Below are positions 30,326 to 40,392 of a stretch of DNA of 45,984 nt, piece by piece. This DNA is from Desulfobacteraceae bacterium (lineage in GTDB: Bacteria > Desulfobacterota > Desulfobacteria > Desulfobacterales > Desulfosalsimonadaceae), in contig JAABSH010000029.1 in assembly GCA_011390465.1 (NCBI GenBank), forward strand, positions 1 to 45,984, written 5' to 3'. How positions within the stretch are numbered: the stretch's first letter is position 1; each line of letters opens with the position of its first letter. The notes beneath the pieces are model-generated. The model searched no databases, was not told where the DNA came from, and worked only from the letters and a program-made list of their open reading frames with translations. The translations under genes and the position numbers were made by a program.

Positions 30326-31912
30326 TTATTTCGATATCCTGACTTCTGACTCCTGACTCCTGCCTTCTATTTTCTGTATTCTGACTCCTGACTTCTGTCT
30401 CCTGACTTCTATATTCTGTCTTCTGACTCCTGCCGGCGGCCGGCAAATGGCGAAAATGACGGCTTCCAGCACCCCTGCCGGGTCCCGGCCGGATCGTTTT
30501 AACTGAAGATCTGCCGCCGCCAGCTGCTCAACCGCGGCCATGAGCGCATTTCGGGAAAATTTTCCCGCCTGCCGGAATTGAAGAAAAACCGGATACGGAT
30601 TTTTCGGGTTTTTGGCAATGACCAGATCCGTGGCCGCTGGTTTTTTCCCTTTTTTTCCCGATGCATCCCCTTCCCCTTGTCCTTTCAGGGCCATTTCATG
30701 CCGGCGAAAGGATTCCCCGATGGCCTGATCATGGGCCACAATCAGCGGAATAAGGGTCTGGCGAAACTGATCATAGGGAAGTCCGGGGCTCCAGGCCAGG
30801 CCCGAAGGACTTTGCTGGAAATCCCGGATCAGCAGCAGTTTCCGGATCTGATTGACCATGGCCGTCAGAATCTGAAGATAATGAAACCCATTGTCCAGCA
30901 GGGACCGCATGTATTCCAGCGTTTTTACGGCATTTCGGTCCGCCAGGGCCCCGGTCAGTTCATATATCGGATCAATCCGGGTTTTTACAAGCACTGCCTG
31001 GACATCTTCCAGGCAAATCCGGTCCCGGTCCCGGGCGTAATCCACCAGCTTTTCAATGTTTGCGCAAAACGCGCGCACATCAAACCCGGTGAGCTGAAAC
31101 ACCCGGTCAAAGGCAGCCATATCCATCTGCTTGCCATGGGGATGCAGCAGCCGTTGCAGAAGCTGCTGCAGAAACGCCCGCTGGGCATCCACATCTGCTT
31201 TCCGGGTGCCTCTGGGAATGGCACAGTCAATAACAGTGCCGTGTTTTTTAATGGTTTTGTAAAGGGCTTTTCGTTTATCCGCCGTGTCCGTGGTGATAAC
31301 CAGGATATTATTTTTGGGAAACCCCTTTTCAATGGCGTTTTTTAATAAATCCGCGTCATCTGCAGCCGCCGGCACGGTCATCTGCCGGTCACGGCAATGG
31401 GCAATAATTTTTTTCAGGGTTGTTATCGCGGCAGTGTCTTCGCCTTCTGCTTCGGTGAGTTGCAGGTTCCGGGCCAATTCAGAGGGGGAAAGGGTCTCCG
31501 GCAAATCCGATAAATCCACCTGGAGCCGGGAAAGAAGGTGGAGAAATTTTTTGGCTGCTTTTTCAAAATCATTGTTTTCATATAATTGAAGGACTTTGGC
31601 CATTAACTGGCCGTGATTGTGAGCAGTCACAAACACCGTGGCATCCCGCAGCTCCATGATTTTTTTGCCGGAAAAAAAAGAATAGGTGCTCATCCGCTCA
31701 ATCACGTCAGACAGGGAACCCTCTTCCTGCTGGCTGATGACTTCCCAGCCGTGCTTTTGTCTGGAAGCATCCGGAATCACCGCATTGACCAGGGTCCGGG
31801 TCACCTGTTCATAAAGATAGGGTTCCCCGAAAATCAAATACACCGGGTCAAATGACCCGCCCCGGCGTTCCTGGATATGGCTTTTGACGGACTGGTAATT
31901 AATCTCCGGCAT
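30326..31912 (-). CDS. holA: DNA polymerase III subunit delta, enlarged
   Basis: The clamp-loader subunit that opens the sliding clamp. Start is ATG at 31912 (PEINYQSVKSH), overlapping lgt by 14 bases; an earlier ATG at 31948 overlaps lgt by 50. Family features: VYLIFGEPYLYEQV, ILVITTD, and the ending QILTAMVNQIRKLLLI and RNALMAAVEQLAAADLQLKRSG. At 528 residues it is about 180 longer than usual, from a helical insert around residues 110-200 and a Lys/Gly insert near residues 430-450. The last 33 residues (VRRQNIE, VRRQKSG, VRIQKIE heptads) are encoded by the 7-bp repeat array at 30339-30436, not by homologous sequence. Confidence 0.85.
   Translation of the reverse strand: MPEINYQSVKSHIQERRGGSFDPVYLIFGEPYLYEQVTRTLVNAVIPDASRQKHGWEVISQQEEGSLSDVIERMSTYSFFSGKKIMELRDATVFVTAHNHGQLMAKVLQLYENNDFEKAAKKFLHLLSRLQVDLSDLPETLSPSELARNLQLTEAEGEDTAAITTLKKIIAHCRDRQMTVPAAADDADLLKNAIEKGFPKNNILVITTDTADKRKALYKTIKKHGTVIDCAIPRGTRKADVDAQRAFLQQLLQRLLHPHGKQMDMAAFDRVFQLTGFDVRAFCANIEKLVDYARDRDRICLEDVQAVLVKTRIDPIYELTGALADRNAVKTLEYMRSLLDNGFHYLQILTAMVNQIRKLLLIRDFQQSPSGLAWSPGLPYDQFRQTLIPLIVAHDQAIGESFRRHEMALKGQGEGDASGKKGKKPAATDLVIAKNPKNPYPVFLQFRQAGKFSRNALMAAVEQLAAADLQLKRSGRDPAGVLEAVIFAICRPPAGVRRQNIEVRRQKSGVRIQKIEGRSQESEVRISK
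30339..30436. repeat. Array of 14 heptamers (CTGACTC/CTGACTT words) inside the holA 3' end
   Basis: Words such as CTGACTT, CTGACTC, CTGTCTT and CTATATT repeat with strict 7-base period for 98 bases, the same unit count as 20705-20802. Three words make 21 bases, so translation gives 7-residue repeats (VRRQNIE, VRRQKSG, VRIQKIE) at the C-terminus of HolA. Confidence 0.9.
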
Positions 31913-32690
31913 TGTTACCCGATAATCTGTGTTTCCGGCCCAGAACAATGAGCATCAGCAGTGCAGCACCAGCGGAACCGATGCCGATGACCTGGGCAAT
32001 GGACAGGGTGTCAAACAGCATGGTGCCGCGATCATCTCCCCGGAAAATTTCAATAATGGAACGGTTGATGCCATAGATAAGAACATAAATCCAGAACAGC
32101 TGACCCTGAAACTGCTTGTGGCGGCGCAGGGAAAAAACGACCAGAAAAATGAAAAAATTGGACAGGGATGAATAAAGCTGGGTGGGATGAATCTGCACAT
32201 ACAGCGGTGCCAGGGAATCCGGATGCCGGAAGGTCACCCCCCAGGGGATGTCGCCTCCGCAGGTTTTGCCGTAGCAGCATCCCGCAAAAAAACACCCGAT
32301 CCGGCCGATGGCATGGCCCAGCGGCAGGGCCAGACCGGCAATATCCGCCATTTTCCCCAGCGGGAGCCGGTAGATGCGCAGGTAAATCATCACCACCAGG
32401 GCTGCGCCGATAAATCCGCCGTAAAAGACCAGTCCGCCGTTCCAGATTTTTACCATTTCCAGGGGCGCGGCCATGAAAAAATCAAGATTGGTCAGGATAT
32501 AAAACAGGCGGGAGCCCACAATGGCCGCCACCACCACGTAAAAAAACACATCCACCACTTTATCCGGGTCAATGTCCAGACGCCGGGCCTCAAACCGGGA
32601 CACCACCATGCCCGCCAGAACGGCCATGGCAATAAAAAAACCATAGGTGTGGATTTTAAAAACACCGAGATCAATCAAAACAGGATGCAT
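31899..32690 (-). CDS. lgt: Prolipoprotein diacylglyceryl transferase
   Basis: An inner-membrane enzyme that adds diacylglycerol to the Cys of lipoprotein signal peptides, the step before LspA. The 263-residue protein has about seven transmembrane helices, starts HPVLIDLGVFKIHTYG, and has the signature GHAIGRIGCFFAGCCYG and HPTQLYSSL. It lies 89 bases after lspA and overlaps holA by 14. The presence of lgt and lspA next to ileS is common. Confidence 0.95.
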   Translation of the reverse strand: MHPVLIDLGVFKIHTYGFFIAMAVLAGMVVSRFEARRLDIDPDKVVDVFFYVVVAAIVGSRLFYILTNLDFFMAAPLEMVKIWNGGLVFYGGFIGAALVVMIYLRIYRLPLGKMADIAGLALPLGHAIGRIGCFFAGCCYGKTCGGDIPWGVTFRHPDSLAPLYVQIHPTQLYSSLSNFFIFLVVFSLRRHKQFQGQLFWIYVLIYGINRSIIEIFRGDDRGTMLFDTLSIAQVIGIGSAGAALLMLIVLGRKHRLSGNNAGD

Positions 32691-32779
32691 AGGGTCGCCT
32701 GACGCAGGTAATGCAGGTTGTCAAATTATGATGTTAACTGCCCGGGATCGAAAAATTGCCGTGACTGCCGTTACAGCCG

Positions 32780-33271
32780 TTACATCGGAACTTTTCGAAA
32801 CAGAATATAATAGCCAAAAATCACCATGCCCATGGAAATGGCACTGTCCGCCACATTAAACGCGGGCCAGTGCCAGTGGCCGATGTAGAAATCCAGAAAG
32901 TCAATAACCTCTCCGAGCCTCAGCCGGTCAATGAGATTTCCCGCGGCGCCGCCGAAAATCAGGGCAAAACCGGCGGAAAGCACGGGATATTCCGGAGCCG
33001 TCTGCCGGTAAAGATAGACAATCAGTCCCATGGCCGCAAACGCTATCAAAATAAACAGCCAGGTGCTGATCCCGCTGTTGTTTTCCGCGAAAACGCCAAA
33101 CGCACCGCCCGGATTATGAATGTAAATAAGATTGAAAAATTTCGGAATCACCGGCACCTGTTCATAAACAGACAGGTTCACCGTGATCAGCCATTTGGTG
33201 ATCTGGTCCGCGGCCACGGTCAGAGCGGCCACACCTGCCAGCATCCGGTATTTTTCAAAAAATTCTCTCAT
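32780..33271 (-). CDS. lspA: Lipoprotein signal peptidase II
   Basis: Cleaves signal peptides of diacylated lipoproteins in the inner membrane. Start at ATG 33271, overlapping the ileS stop as TAATG, gives 163 residues and four membrane helices. Catalytic aspartates are visible in GNLIDRLRLGEVIDFLDF and FNVADSAISMG; NPGGAFGVFAENN is also a family segment. A longer reading frame to 33298 lies inside ileS and is rejected. TAATG coupling with ileS is typical. Confidence 0.95.
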   Translation of the reverse strand: MREFFEKYRMLAGVAALTVAADQITKWLITVNLSVYEQVPVIPKFFNLIYIHNPGGAFGVFAENNSGISTWLFILIAFAAMGLIVYLYRQTAPEYPVLSAGFALIFGGAAGNLIDRLRLGEVIDFLDFYIGHWHWPAFNVADSAISMGMVIFGYYILFRKVPM

Positions 33272-36177
33272 TACAGGGTGTCCAGCACTGCCTGGCACCG
33301 GGTGCAGATGCCCGCCTGTTCGGAATGGGCGTCTACACTGGGATCATGCACCCAGCAGCGCTGGCATTTCTGCCCGGCAGCCGCCGTCACCCGGACAAAC
33401 AGGCCCTCCATGTCCGTTGCGACAAAATCCGAGGCAATAAAATCCGAGGCAACAACGCCTTCCTTTTCAGATGCTGCTGTCTGTCCTTCCGCTGAGGCAG
33501 CTTCCTCCGGCGTAAGCCTTTCCAGGGTAAATGCCGATACAATAAAAATCGCCCGAAGATCCTTTTCATAGGGGGCCAGAAGCGCATACAGGGCACCTGT
33601 CGCCCGCAGGGTGACGGCCGCATCCAGGGAATGGCCGATCACCTTATTGACCCTGGCATTTTCCAGCACTTTGGTCACTTCCCCCCGGATGTCAAGGATT
33701 TGCTCCCATCGCGCGGCAAGGGCCGCATTCTGAACAGATGCCGCTTGTTCCGGAAAGGGTTCCAGATGAATGCTTTCTGAGCGCCCGGATGCGTCCGGCA
33801 TGTGCCGCCAGATTTCATCGGCGGTAAACGGCAGAATGGGCGCCATCAGCCGGGCAAGGCTGTCCACAATGCGGTGCATGACGGTCTGGGCGCTTCTGCG
33901 GGCGGTTGATTCCGGGTTTGAGGTATACAGCCGGTCTTTTAAAATATCCAGATAAAACGCGGACAGGCCCACAGTACAATAATTGTACAACGTGTGATAA
34001 ATCACATGAAAATCAAAACGCTCATAGGCCCGGGTGCACCGGCCGATAATATCGTGCAGCGCATGCAGGGCAAATTTGTCCAGATCCGTCATTTCTTCGT
34101 AATCAACACAATGCTGGTCCGGGTCAAAATCAAACAGATTGCCCAGCATAAACCGGCAGGTGTTGCGGATGCGGCGGTAGGCATCGCTCAGCTGTTTGAG
34201 AATATTTTCCGATATGCGGATATCATCTTTGTAATCCGAGGCCGCCACCCAGAGCCGCAGGGTTTCCGCGCCGTAGCGGTCAATCACTTTTTTGGGCGCA
34301 ATCACATTGCCGATGGATTTGGACATTTTTTTGCCGTTGCCGTCCACCACAAATCCGTGGGTGAGCACACTTTTATAAGGGGCTTTGCCGCGGGTGGCCA
34401 CTGCCGTGAGCAGGGAGCTGTGAAACCAGCCCCGGTGCTGGTCGCTGCCTTCAAGATACAGATCCGCGGGCCATCCCAGGGTGGGCCGTTTTTCAAGCAC
34501 TGCCGCGTGGGACACCCCGGAATCAAACCACACATCCAGAATATCGGTTTCCTTTACAAATTCACTGCTGCCGCAGGATTTGCAGACCGTGCCGTCCGGC
34601 ATAAAATACGATGCTTCTTTTTCAAACCAGATATCGGCCCCGTGTTCACGGAAGGCGTCAAAAATCCGGTCCGCCATGTCCCGGGTAATCATGAGTTCAT
34701 TGCAGTGTTTGCAATAAAACACGGTAATGGGAACCCCCCAGGACCGCTGCCGGGAAACGCACCAGTCCGGCCGGTTTTCAATCATGGAATAAATCCGGTC
34801 CCGGCCCCAGGACGGAATCCAGGACACCGTATCAATGGCTTCCAGGGCTTTTTTGCGGATCCCGGTTTTGCCATCCATGGCAATAAACCACTGGGGGGTT
34901 GCCCGGAAAATCACGGGTTTTTTGCACCGCCAGCAATGGGGATAGGAATGGGTCAGGGTAGCAGCCGCCAGCAGGGCATTTTTTGCTTTCAGTTTTTCAA
35001 TGATTTGCGCATCCGCCTTGAACACAAATTCACCGGCAACCCCCTCCACTTCCGGAGTGAAGCAGCCGTTATCATTGACCGGCGAATAGGCATCCAGACC
35101 ATACCGGTTGCCCACTTCAAAGTCCTCCCGGCCATGGCCCGGCGCAGTGTGCACACAGCCGGTGCCCGCCTCCAGGGTCACATGATCCCCCAGCACAATC
35201 AGGCTCTGGCGGTCAATAAACGGGTGCCGGCAATTTTTTTTCTCCAAATCCCCGGGATCAACACTTGCCAGAATCGTATAATCCGCAATGCCGAACTGTT
35301 TCATGCAGGTTTCCACCAGATCAGCGGCCAGAATATAGACATCATTATTGTGGGCATCTTCGGTATGCACCTGAACCGCGTCGTAGCGGAATTCCGGATG
35401 CAGGGCCACGGCCAGGTTGGCCGGCAGGGTCCAGGGGGTGGTGGTCCAGATCACCAGAAACACTTTTTTCGCGGCAAGCGCCGGAACCCTGTCCGAAATA
35501 TCGTCTTCCAGAAGAAATTTAACAAAAATCGAGGGCGAGGCTTCGTCTCCGTATTCAATTTCCGCTTCGGCCAGGGCGGTTTTGCAGCTGCAGCACCAGT
35601 AAATAGGCTTTTTGCTGTGAATCAGACTGCCGTCCAGGGCAAAATCCAGGCATTTCCGGGCCGTGATGGCTTCATATTGATACGCCATGGTCAGATACGG
35701 ATCATCCCATTTTCCCATGCCGCCGAGGCGTTTGAATTCCTCCCGCTGGATATCCACGAATTTTTCCGCGTAGGTCCGGCATTTCTGGCGGATTTCATTG
35801 GTGGTCATGTCTTTTTTTTTCGGGCCAAGCTGTTTATCCACATTATGCTCTATGGGAAGACCGTGGCAGTCCCAGCCCGGAATATAGTCCGCGTCAAAAC
35901 CGCTCATCTGGCGGGATCGGATAATAATGTCCTTGAGGATCTTGTTTAAGGCCGTGCCGATATGGATGTTGCCGTTGGCATAAGGGGGGCCGTCGTGCAG
36001 CACAAAACGTTTCCGGCCGGCGGACGCGGATCGTACTTTGTCGTAAAGCCCTGCTTCTTCCCATTTTTTCAATTGTTCCGGTTCACGATTGGCCAGGTTG
36101 GCCTTCATGGGAAATTGGGTTGACGGCAGGTTAAGGGTCTTTTTATAATCTTTTTTATTTTCCTGAAGCGTGGCCAT
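33271..36177 (-). CDS. ileS: Isoleucyl-tRNA synthetase
   Basis: 968 residues. Class I signatures are [15 protein letters not shown] (HIGH box, at about 64-78) and KMSKSIGN (KMSKS box). The editing domain contains [14 protein letters not shown]. The C-terminal zinc site is CQRCWVHD with CTRC. A short repeat near residues 900-920 ([12 protein letters not shown]) comes from a local duplication. It heads the ileS-lspA-lgt-holA operon. Upstream gap to dtd (36178-36340) is divergent and holds promoters for both strands, though no motif was clear. Confidence 0.97.
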   Translation of the reverse strand: MATLQENKKDYKKTLNLPSTQFPMKANLANREPEQLKKWEEAGLYDKVRSASAGRKRFVLHDGPPYANGNIHIGTALNKILKDIIIRSRQMSGFDADYIPGWDCHGLPIEHNVDKQLGPKKKDMTTNEIRQKCRTYAEKFVDIQREEFKRLGGMGKWDDPYLTMAYQYEAITARKCLDFALDGSLIHSKKPIYWCCSCKTALAEAEIEYGDEASPSIFVKFLLEDDISDRVPALAAKKVFLVIWTTTPWTLPANLAVALHPEFRYDAVQVHTEDAHNNDVYILAADLVETCMKQFGIADYTILASVDPGDLEKKNCRHPFIDRQSLIVLGDHVTLEAGTGCVHTAPGHGREDFEVGNRYGLDAYSPVNDNGCFTPEVEGVAGEFVFKADAQIIEKLKAKNALLAAATLTHSYPHCWRCKKPVIFRATPQWFIAMDGKTGIRKKALEAIDTVSWIPSWGRDRIYSMIENRPDWCVSRQRSWGVPITVFYCKHCNELMITRDMADRIFDAFREHGADIWFEKEASYFMPDGTVCKSCGSSEFVKETDILDVWFDSGVSHAAVLEKRPTLGWPADLYLEGSDQHRGWFHSSLLTAVATRGKAPYKSVLTHGFVVDGNGKKMSKSIGNVIAPKKVIDRYGAETLRLWVAASDYKDDIRISENILKQLSDAYRRIRNTCRFMLGNLFDFDPDQHCVDYEEMTDLDKFALHALHDIIGRCTRAYERFDFHVIYHTLYNYCTVGLSAFYLDILKDRLYTSNPESTARRSAQTVMHRIVDSLARLMAPILPFTADEIWRHMPDASGRSESIHLEPFPEQAASVQNAALAARWEQILDIRGEVTKVLENARVNKVIGHSLDAAVTLRATGALYALLAPYEKDLRAIFIVSAFTLERLTPEEAASAEGQTAASEKEGVVASDFIASDFVATDMEGLFVRVTAAAGQKCQRCWVHDPSVDAHSEQAGICTRCQAVLDTL

Positions 36178-36340
36178 TGATCAGTTCCTCCGGGACGGCG
36201 GTATCTTTGGGTTTCATTTGGGTAAAAAATAATGTATTTATCTGAATCTGAAGATCGTGTATAAATTTTTTAAACTAAGTCACAAAACCTTGATGTGTCA
36301 AGGAAATAACCCGGGCATTCACGGTAAATTGAGAGGTCGA

Positions 36341-36787
36341 ATGAAAGCAGTCATTCAACGAGTGGGGTCCGCTTCGGTATCGGTGGACGGAACGGAAATC
36401 AGCCGCATCAGGGCAGGCCTTCTGGTCTTTCTGGGGGTATCGGTTTCAGACGGCCCGTCAGATGTGGATTTTCTGGCGGATAAAATTGTCAACCTCCGGA
36501 TATTTGAAGACGACAACGGTAAAATGAACCGTTCTGTTGTGGACACCAGCGGCGAAATCCTGATCGTATCCCAGTTTACCCTGTACGGGGACTGTCGCAA
36601 AGGCCGGCGGCCGTCTTTTGTAAAAGCGGCCCCGCCGGAAAAAGCCGAAGCCCTTTATAATGCCTTTATTGAGCGCATCCGGGAGAAAAAAATTTCAGTG
36701 CAGGGCGGACAGTTTCAGGCCATGATGGATGTTTCCCTGGTCAACAACGGCCCGGTCACCCTGATTGTGGAAAGCCCCGGCATCTGA
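36341..36787 (+). CDS. dtd: D-aminoacyl-tRNA deacylase
   Basis: Hydrolyses D-Tyr and other D-aminoacyl-tRNAs, and Gly-tRNA-Ala. Start at ATG 36341 ([16 protein letters not shown]) with GAGAGG upstream gives 148 residues, the usual length; an earlier start at 36257 adds an unrelated extension. Active-site segments are [17 protein letters not shown] and [11 protein letters not shown]. Its stop shares a base with the dacB start (TGATG), so the two are coupled. Confidence 0.95.
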   Translation: MKAVIQRVGSASVSVDGTEISRIRAGLLVFLGVSVSDGPSDVDFLADKIVNLRIFEDDNGKMNRSVVDTSGEILIVSQFTLYGDCRKGRRPSFVKAAPPEKAEALYNAFIERIREKKISVQGGQFQAMMDVSLVNNGPVTLIVESPGI

Positions 36788-38028
36788 TGATCGGTCTGGT
36801 TAACCATACCCGAATAAAACAATTTTCCGAAACAGCAGCCATGGTGGTTTTGGGATTTTGGTTGTTTTTTGTCCCTGTTGCCCTGGCATCAGATGATGGT
36901 GGAGGCGTTTGCGCCCTGCTCTCTTCCGCGGACGGGGCCATGCTGGCATCTCCGGACGGGAACCCGGTTTTCCGCTGGCGCGGGCAGCAAAAACAGATTC
37001 CCGCGTCCACCTTAAAAATTCTCACATCCCTGGTGGCCATCCATTATCTGGGAGAAGATTACCGCTTTAAAACAGATTTTTTTGTGGACGGAGAAAATAC
37101 GCTCTATATCAAAGGCTATGGCGATCCGTTATTGATTTCCGAAGAGATAGCCGCCATGGCACGGGCGGTTTCCCTTAAAACCGGACAGATAAAAGATCTG
37201 GTGCTGGATGATACGTTTTTTGAAAAACCCATTGTGCTGCCCGGCGCGGCGGAACATTCTCTTCAGCCCTATGATGCCCCCAATGGGGCGCTGTGCGCCA
37301 ATTTCAACACGGTTAATTTCACAACAAAAGGAACTGCCATTATCAGCGCGGAACCCCAGACGCCCCTGGTTCCCCTGGGCCGGGAAAAAATCAGGGCGGC
37401 CAAAACAAATGCCGGCCGTATCCTGCTCACCCATGACAGCAATGATATCACCCTTTATGCGGGCCAGCTGTTTCAGCATTTTTTAAAGGCCTGCGGCATC
37501 ACCATCACCGGCCGTATCCGGATCGGCGGCGTTGACACAAAAAATCCGTCCATTCACCGCATCTACCGGCACGAATCCCCGTATCCCCTTACTGAAGTGA
37601 TCCGTCGCCTGCTGAAATATTCCAACAATTTTATGGCCAACCAGCTGCTGCTGGCCGCCGGCGCTGCTGCTTTTGGTCCGCCGGCGACCCTGGACAAAGC
37701 TGTGGATGCGGCAAACCAGTATATCAGCGGCCGGTTTGACCGCAAAGCCATATCCATTGTGGAAGGCTCCGGGCTTTCCCGGAACAATCAGGTAACACCA
37801 GCGGTATTTATTGACATTCTCATGGCCTTCCGGCCCTGGCACCGGCTGATGACCCACAAGGCGCATCTGTACTATAAAACCGGCACCCTGAACGGCATTT
37901 CCACCCGGGCCGGATATGTGGCAGACGGGTCAGGCGGCCTGTATCCTTTTGTGGTATTGGTCAATACGCCGGGAAAAACCGCTGATCCGGTGGCAGCAGC
38001 GTTTCAGCAAATGGTAGAGGCGCGATAA
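36787..38028 (+). CDS. dacB: D-alanyl-D-alanine carboxypeptidase, PBP4 (DacB) type
   Basis: A periplasmic penicillin-binding protein that trims peptidoglycan cross-links. Signal peptide at about 15-35 (AAMVVLGFWLFFVPVALA). Active-site triad: S74-T-L-K77, SNN at 279-281, and KTG at 364-366. Length 413 is short for the family because the large insertion between motifs is reduced. Coupled to dtd by one base overlap. Converges with folE2. Confidence 0.88.
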   Translation: MIGLVNHTRIKQFSETAAMVVLGFWLFFVPVALASDDGGGVCALLSSADGAMLASPDGNPVFRWRGQQKQIPASTLKILTSLVAIHYLGEDYRFKTDFFVDGENTLYIKGYGDPLLISEEIAAMARAVSLKTGQIKDLVLDDTFFEKPIVLPGAAEHSLQPYDAPNGALCANFNTVNFTTKGTAIISAEPQTPLVPLGREKIRAAKTNAGRILLTHDSNDITLYAGQLFQHFLKACGITITGRIRIGGVDTKNPSIHRIYRHESPYPLTEVIRRLLKYSNNFMANQLLLAAGAAAFGPPATLDKAVDAANQYISGRFDRKAISIVEGSGLSRNNQVTPAVFIDILMAFRPWHRLMTHKAHLYYKTGTLNGISTRAGYVADGSGGLYPFVVLVNTPGKTADPVAAAFQQMVEAR

Positions 38029-38049
38029 CCGTAAACGATGAAACTCCGC

Positions 38050-38835
38050 CTACAATCGGGGACGTTCACCGCTGGAGATAAAGGCATACGCATTGTGATT
38101 GTGAATGGATTCAAAATTTTCCACGGCCACTGAAAACCAGGTAATATTTTTATCCGCATTCAGATCCACCGCGATATCCCGCACAATATCTTCCACAAAT
38201 TTCGGATTTTCATAGCCTTTTTCCGTTATAAATTTCTCATCGGAACGCTTTAAAACGGAATAAACTTCACATGACGCGGCCCGTTCCACCAGCTCAATCA
38301 TATCCTCGATCCAGATAAATTTTTTAAACCGGGTCCGTAAATGTACCATTCCCCGCTGATTGTGGGCCCCGTGCCGGCTGATTTCCTTGGAACACGGACA
38401 CACCGACGTTATGGGCACAATCACTTCGGAAATCAGATCCACCCGGCTGACAGAATTGATGGAACCCACCAGGCGGCAGGTATAATCCATCAATCCCGGG
38501 CAATGGGTCACCGGGGCCTGTTTTTCAATAAAATACGGAAATGAAACTTCGATATGCGCGGATTCCGCATTCAGATGTTCTTTCATCTGGGTCAGAATAT
38601 CGGAAAAGGTTTTAAGGGCGATGTTGGGCCTGAAGAGATGCAGCATTTCCACGAAACGGCTCATATGGGTGCCTTTGCATTCGTGGGGAAGGTCCACATA
38701 CATGTTAATGGAAGCGACGGTATGCTGTTTGCCCCGGTTCCGGTCCAGCACGGTTACGGGGTATCGTAAATCCTTGATACCGACTTTGTTGATCGCAATG
38801 TTTCGATAGTCAGGTTCGCTTTGGATATCTTTCAT
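38050..38835 (-). CDS. folE2: GTP cyclohydrolase FolE2 (type IB)
   Basis: Makes 7,8-dihydroneopterin triphosphate from GTP for folate and for the queuosine precursor pathway. Family features over 261 residues: VASINMYVDLPHECKGTHMSRF, here as VASINMYVDLPHE and CKGTHMSRF; IVPITSVCPCSKEISRHGAHNQRG with the catalytic Cys; and a C-terminal HNHNAYAFI. Type IB enzymes can work with other metals than zinc. It supplies queD (not in the window) upstream of queE and queC at 9136-10494. It is separate from the next cluster by 97 bases. Confidence 0.95.
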   Translation of the reverse strand: MKDIQSEPDYRNIAINKVGIKDLRYPVTVLDRNRGKQHTVASINMYVDLPHECKGTHMSRFVEMLHLFRPNIALKTFSDILTQMKEHLNAESAHIEVSFPYFIEKQAPVTHCPGLMDYTCRLVGSINSVSRVDLISEVIVPITSVCPCSKEISRHGAHNQRGMVHLRTRFKKFIWIEDMIELVERAASCEVYSVLKRSDEKFITEKGYENPKFVEDIVRDIAVDLNADKNITWFSVAVENFESIHNHNAYAFISSGERPRL

Positions 38836-38932
38836 GATGGTATTTTTCCTGCACCTGCTTTTAGGGCGCAGAGGCTGTTTAATTCATACGTCCAGTCATT
38901 AAAGGTTATGGTTAAGGTAATTCAGGTTAAAA

Positions 38933-39655
38933 TTACAATAAATAATCGGGGTTAACGTTTTTAAGGGCACTGAAGACGTTCCCCTTTACCTTTTTGTTGG
39001 ACCGGTAGAGCTGATCCAGCATGTCTTTTATTTCTTTTCGTTTGGAAATCTTTGCCCGGGGGCAGGGATTACAAAAATCAGGAAATGCCTGGGCGGCCGC
39101 CAGCCGCCGGATCCGGTCTTCGTCCACATAGGCCAGGGGACGAATCACCGTGATTTTGCCGTTGAAAAAGGACTGAATCGGCCGCATGGTGGAAATGTTT
39201 CCGGAATAAAAAAGATTTAAAAAAAAGGTTTCAATAATATCGTCTTTATGATGTCCAAAGGCGATTTTATTACACCCGGCCTCATCGGCAATTTCAAAAA
39301 GCCGTTTCCGCCGCAGCCGTGCGCACAAAAAACAGGGATTTTCCCGATTTTTGTCACTGTGGGCCACAAGGCCGTAATCCGTCTTTTCAATGCAGAGGGA
39401 AAATCCCATGCCATCAAGATATTGCTGCAACGCACGGGAAAACCCGCCGGAAAATCCCGGATCAATATAGACCGGCACAAGCGCATAGGTGATGGGAATC
39501 CGGGCCAGACGGGCCTGGAGCAGCGTCAAGAGCGCCAGGCTGTCTTTGCCGCCGGACACCCCCACCAGAATCCGGTCACCATGGTCTATCATTTTATAAT
39601 GATGAAGCGCTTTTCCCAGATCACGATTCACGGACTGATTCAGGGACCGGGACAT
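38933..39655 (-). CDS. TtcA-family tRNA thiolation protein
   Basis: 240 residues with a PP-loop (GVSGGKDSLALLTLL), a CxxC iron-sulfur/zinc pair in NPCFLCARLRRK, and FGHHKDDIIETFFLN, typical of TtcA (2-thiocytidine in tRNA). A third Cys region is FCNPCPRAKISKRKEI. It starts three bases after rpoZ, so is cotranscribed with rpoZ. TtcA proper or a close relative such as a TilS-like enzyme are possible; the CxxC supports TtcA. Start is ATG 39655. Confidence 0.85.
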   Translation of the reverse strand: MSRSLNQSVNRDLGKALHHYKMIDHGDRILVGVSGGKDSLALLTLLQARLARIPITYALVPVYIDPGFSGGFSRALQQYLDGMGFSLCIEKTDYGLVAHSDKNRENPCFLCARLRRKRLFEIADEAGCNKIAFGHHKDDIIETFFLNLFYSGNISTMRPIQSFFNGKITVIRPLAYVDEDRIRRLAAAQAFPDFCNPCPRAKISKRKEIKDMLDQLYRSNKKVKGNVFSALKNVNPDYLL

Positions 39656-39658
39656 GAT

Positions 39659-39862
39659 TTATTCCGTGTTTTCTTTCTCCTCTTTCAGAAAAACCTTGCC
39701 TGCTGATATTTCCCGGAGTGCGGTCACCACATTTTCATTGTTGGATTTCACCAGCCGGGGACTGCCCTCCAGCAGCTGGCGCACCCGTTTTGTTGTCACA
39801 TGTACCAGCATAAACCGGGTCGGTATACGCTTTAAACAATCTTCCACCGTTACTCTGGCCAT
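39659..39862 (-). CDS. rpoZ: RNA polymerase omega subunit
   Basis: 67 residues, beginning ARVTVEDCLKRIPTRFMLVH, which matches the omega family start, then KRVRQLLEG and NNENVVTALREISAGKV. Small and typically found near greA in this order in some deltaproteobacteria. Stabilises the polymerase and takes part in ppGpp binding. Confidence 0.93.
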   Translation of the reverse strand: MARVTVEDCLKRIPTRFMLVHVTTKRVRQLLEGSPRLVKSNNENVVTALREISAGKVFLKEEKENTE

Positions 39863-39922
39863 ACTTTCCTCCAGAAGAAACCTGCTGCCGGCAGCATCTC
39901 TGCGCCGGCGGCTATTTCCATT

Positions 39923-40390
39923 TTAAATTATTTCAATCAATTCATAATTGCGTTTGCCGCCCGGGGCCACAATGGTAATCTCGCTTCCGACTTCTTTTCC
40001 AATAATGGCCTGCCCCAGGGGTGATGCCACGGAAATGCGGCCCTGTTTTATATCGGATTCGTCCGGCCCCACCAGCTGGTACTTCACTTCATCACCGGTG
40101 TCAATGTTTTCCAGCAACACGATGCAACCGAAACGGGCGCTATCCTTGCTGAGTTTTTCCGGGTCAATCACATCCGCGTTGCCCAGCTTGTATTCCAAAT
40201 CCTGAATCCGGCCTTCGATAAATGCCTGCCGTTCCTTGGCCGCATCAAATTCCGCGTTTTCAGACAGGTCGCCGTGGGCACGGGCTTCCTCAATGGCCCG
40301 GATGTTCTGAGGCCGTTCAACGGTTTTAAGATTTTTCAGTTCTGCTTTCAGGCGTTCATAGCCTTGTCGGGTAATGGGTACCTGGTTCAC
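39923..40390 (-). CDS. greA: Transcription elongation factor GreA
   Basis: Rescues backtracked RNA polymerase by stimulating transcript cleavage. 155 residues with the N-terminal coiled coil (ITRQGYERLKAELKNLK), catalytic acidic tip ARAHGDLSENAEFDAAKE, and the C-terminal domain SPLGQAIIGKEVGSEITI. Start is GTG 40390 with GGAG seven bases upstream inside the end of leuB. Usual length. Confidence 0.96.
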   Translation of the reverse strand: MNQVPITRQGYERLKAELKNLKTVERPQNIRAIEEARAHGDLSENAEFDAAKERQAFIEGRIQDLEYKLGNADVIDPEKLSKDSARFGCIVLLENIDTGDEVKYQLVGPDESDIKQGRISVASPLGQAIIGKEVGSEITIVAPGGKRNYELIEII

Positions 40391-40392
40391 GC

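Noticed and set aside
33994-35949. 651-codon open frame on the plus strand
   Set aside because: Antisense to ileS; composition is that of a GC-rich gene's shadow, with no recognised domain and no ribosome site. ileS on the other strand has all expected motifs.
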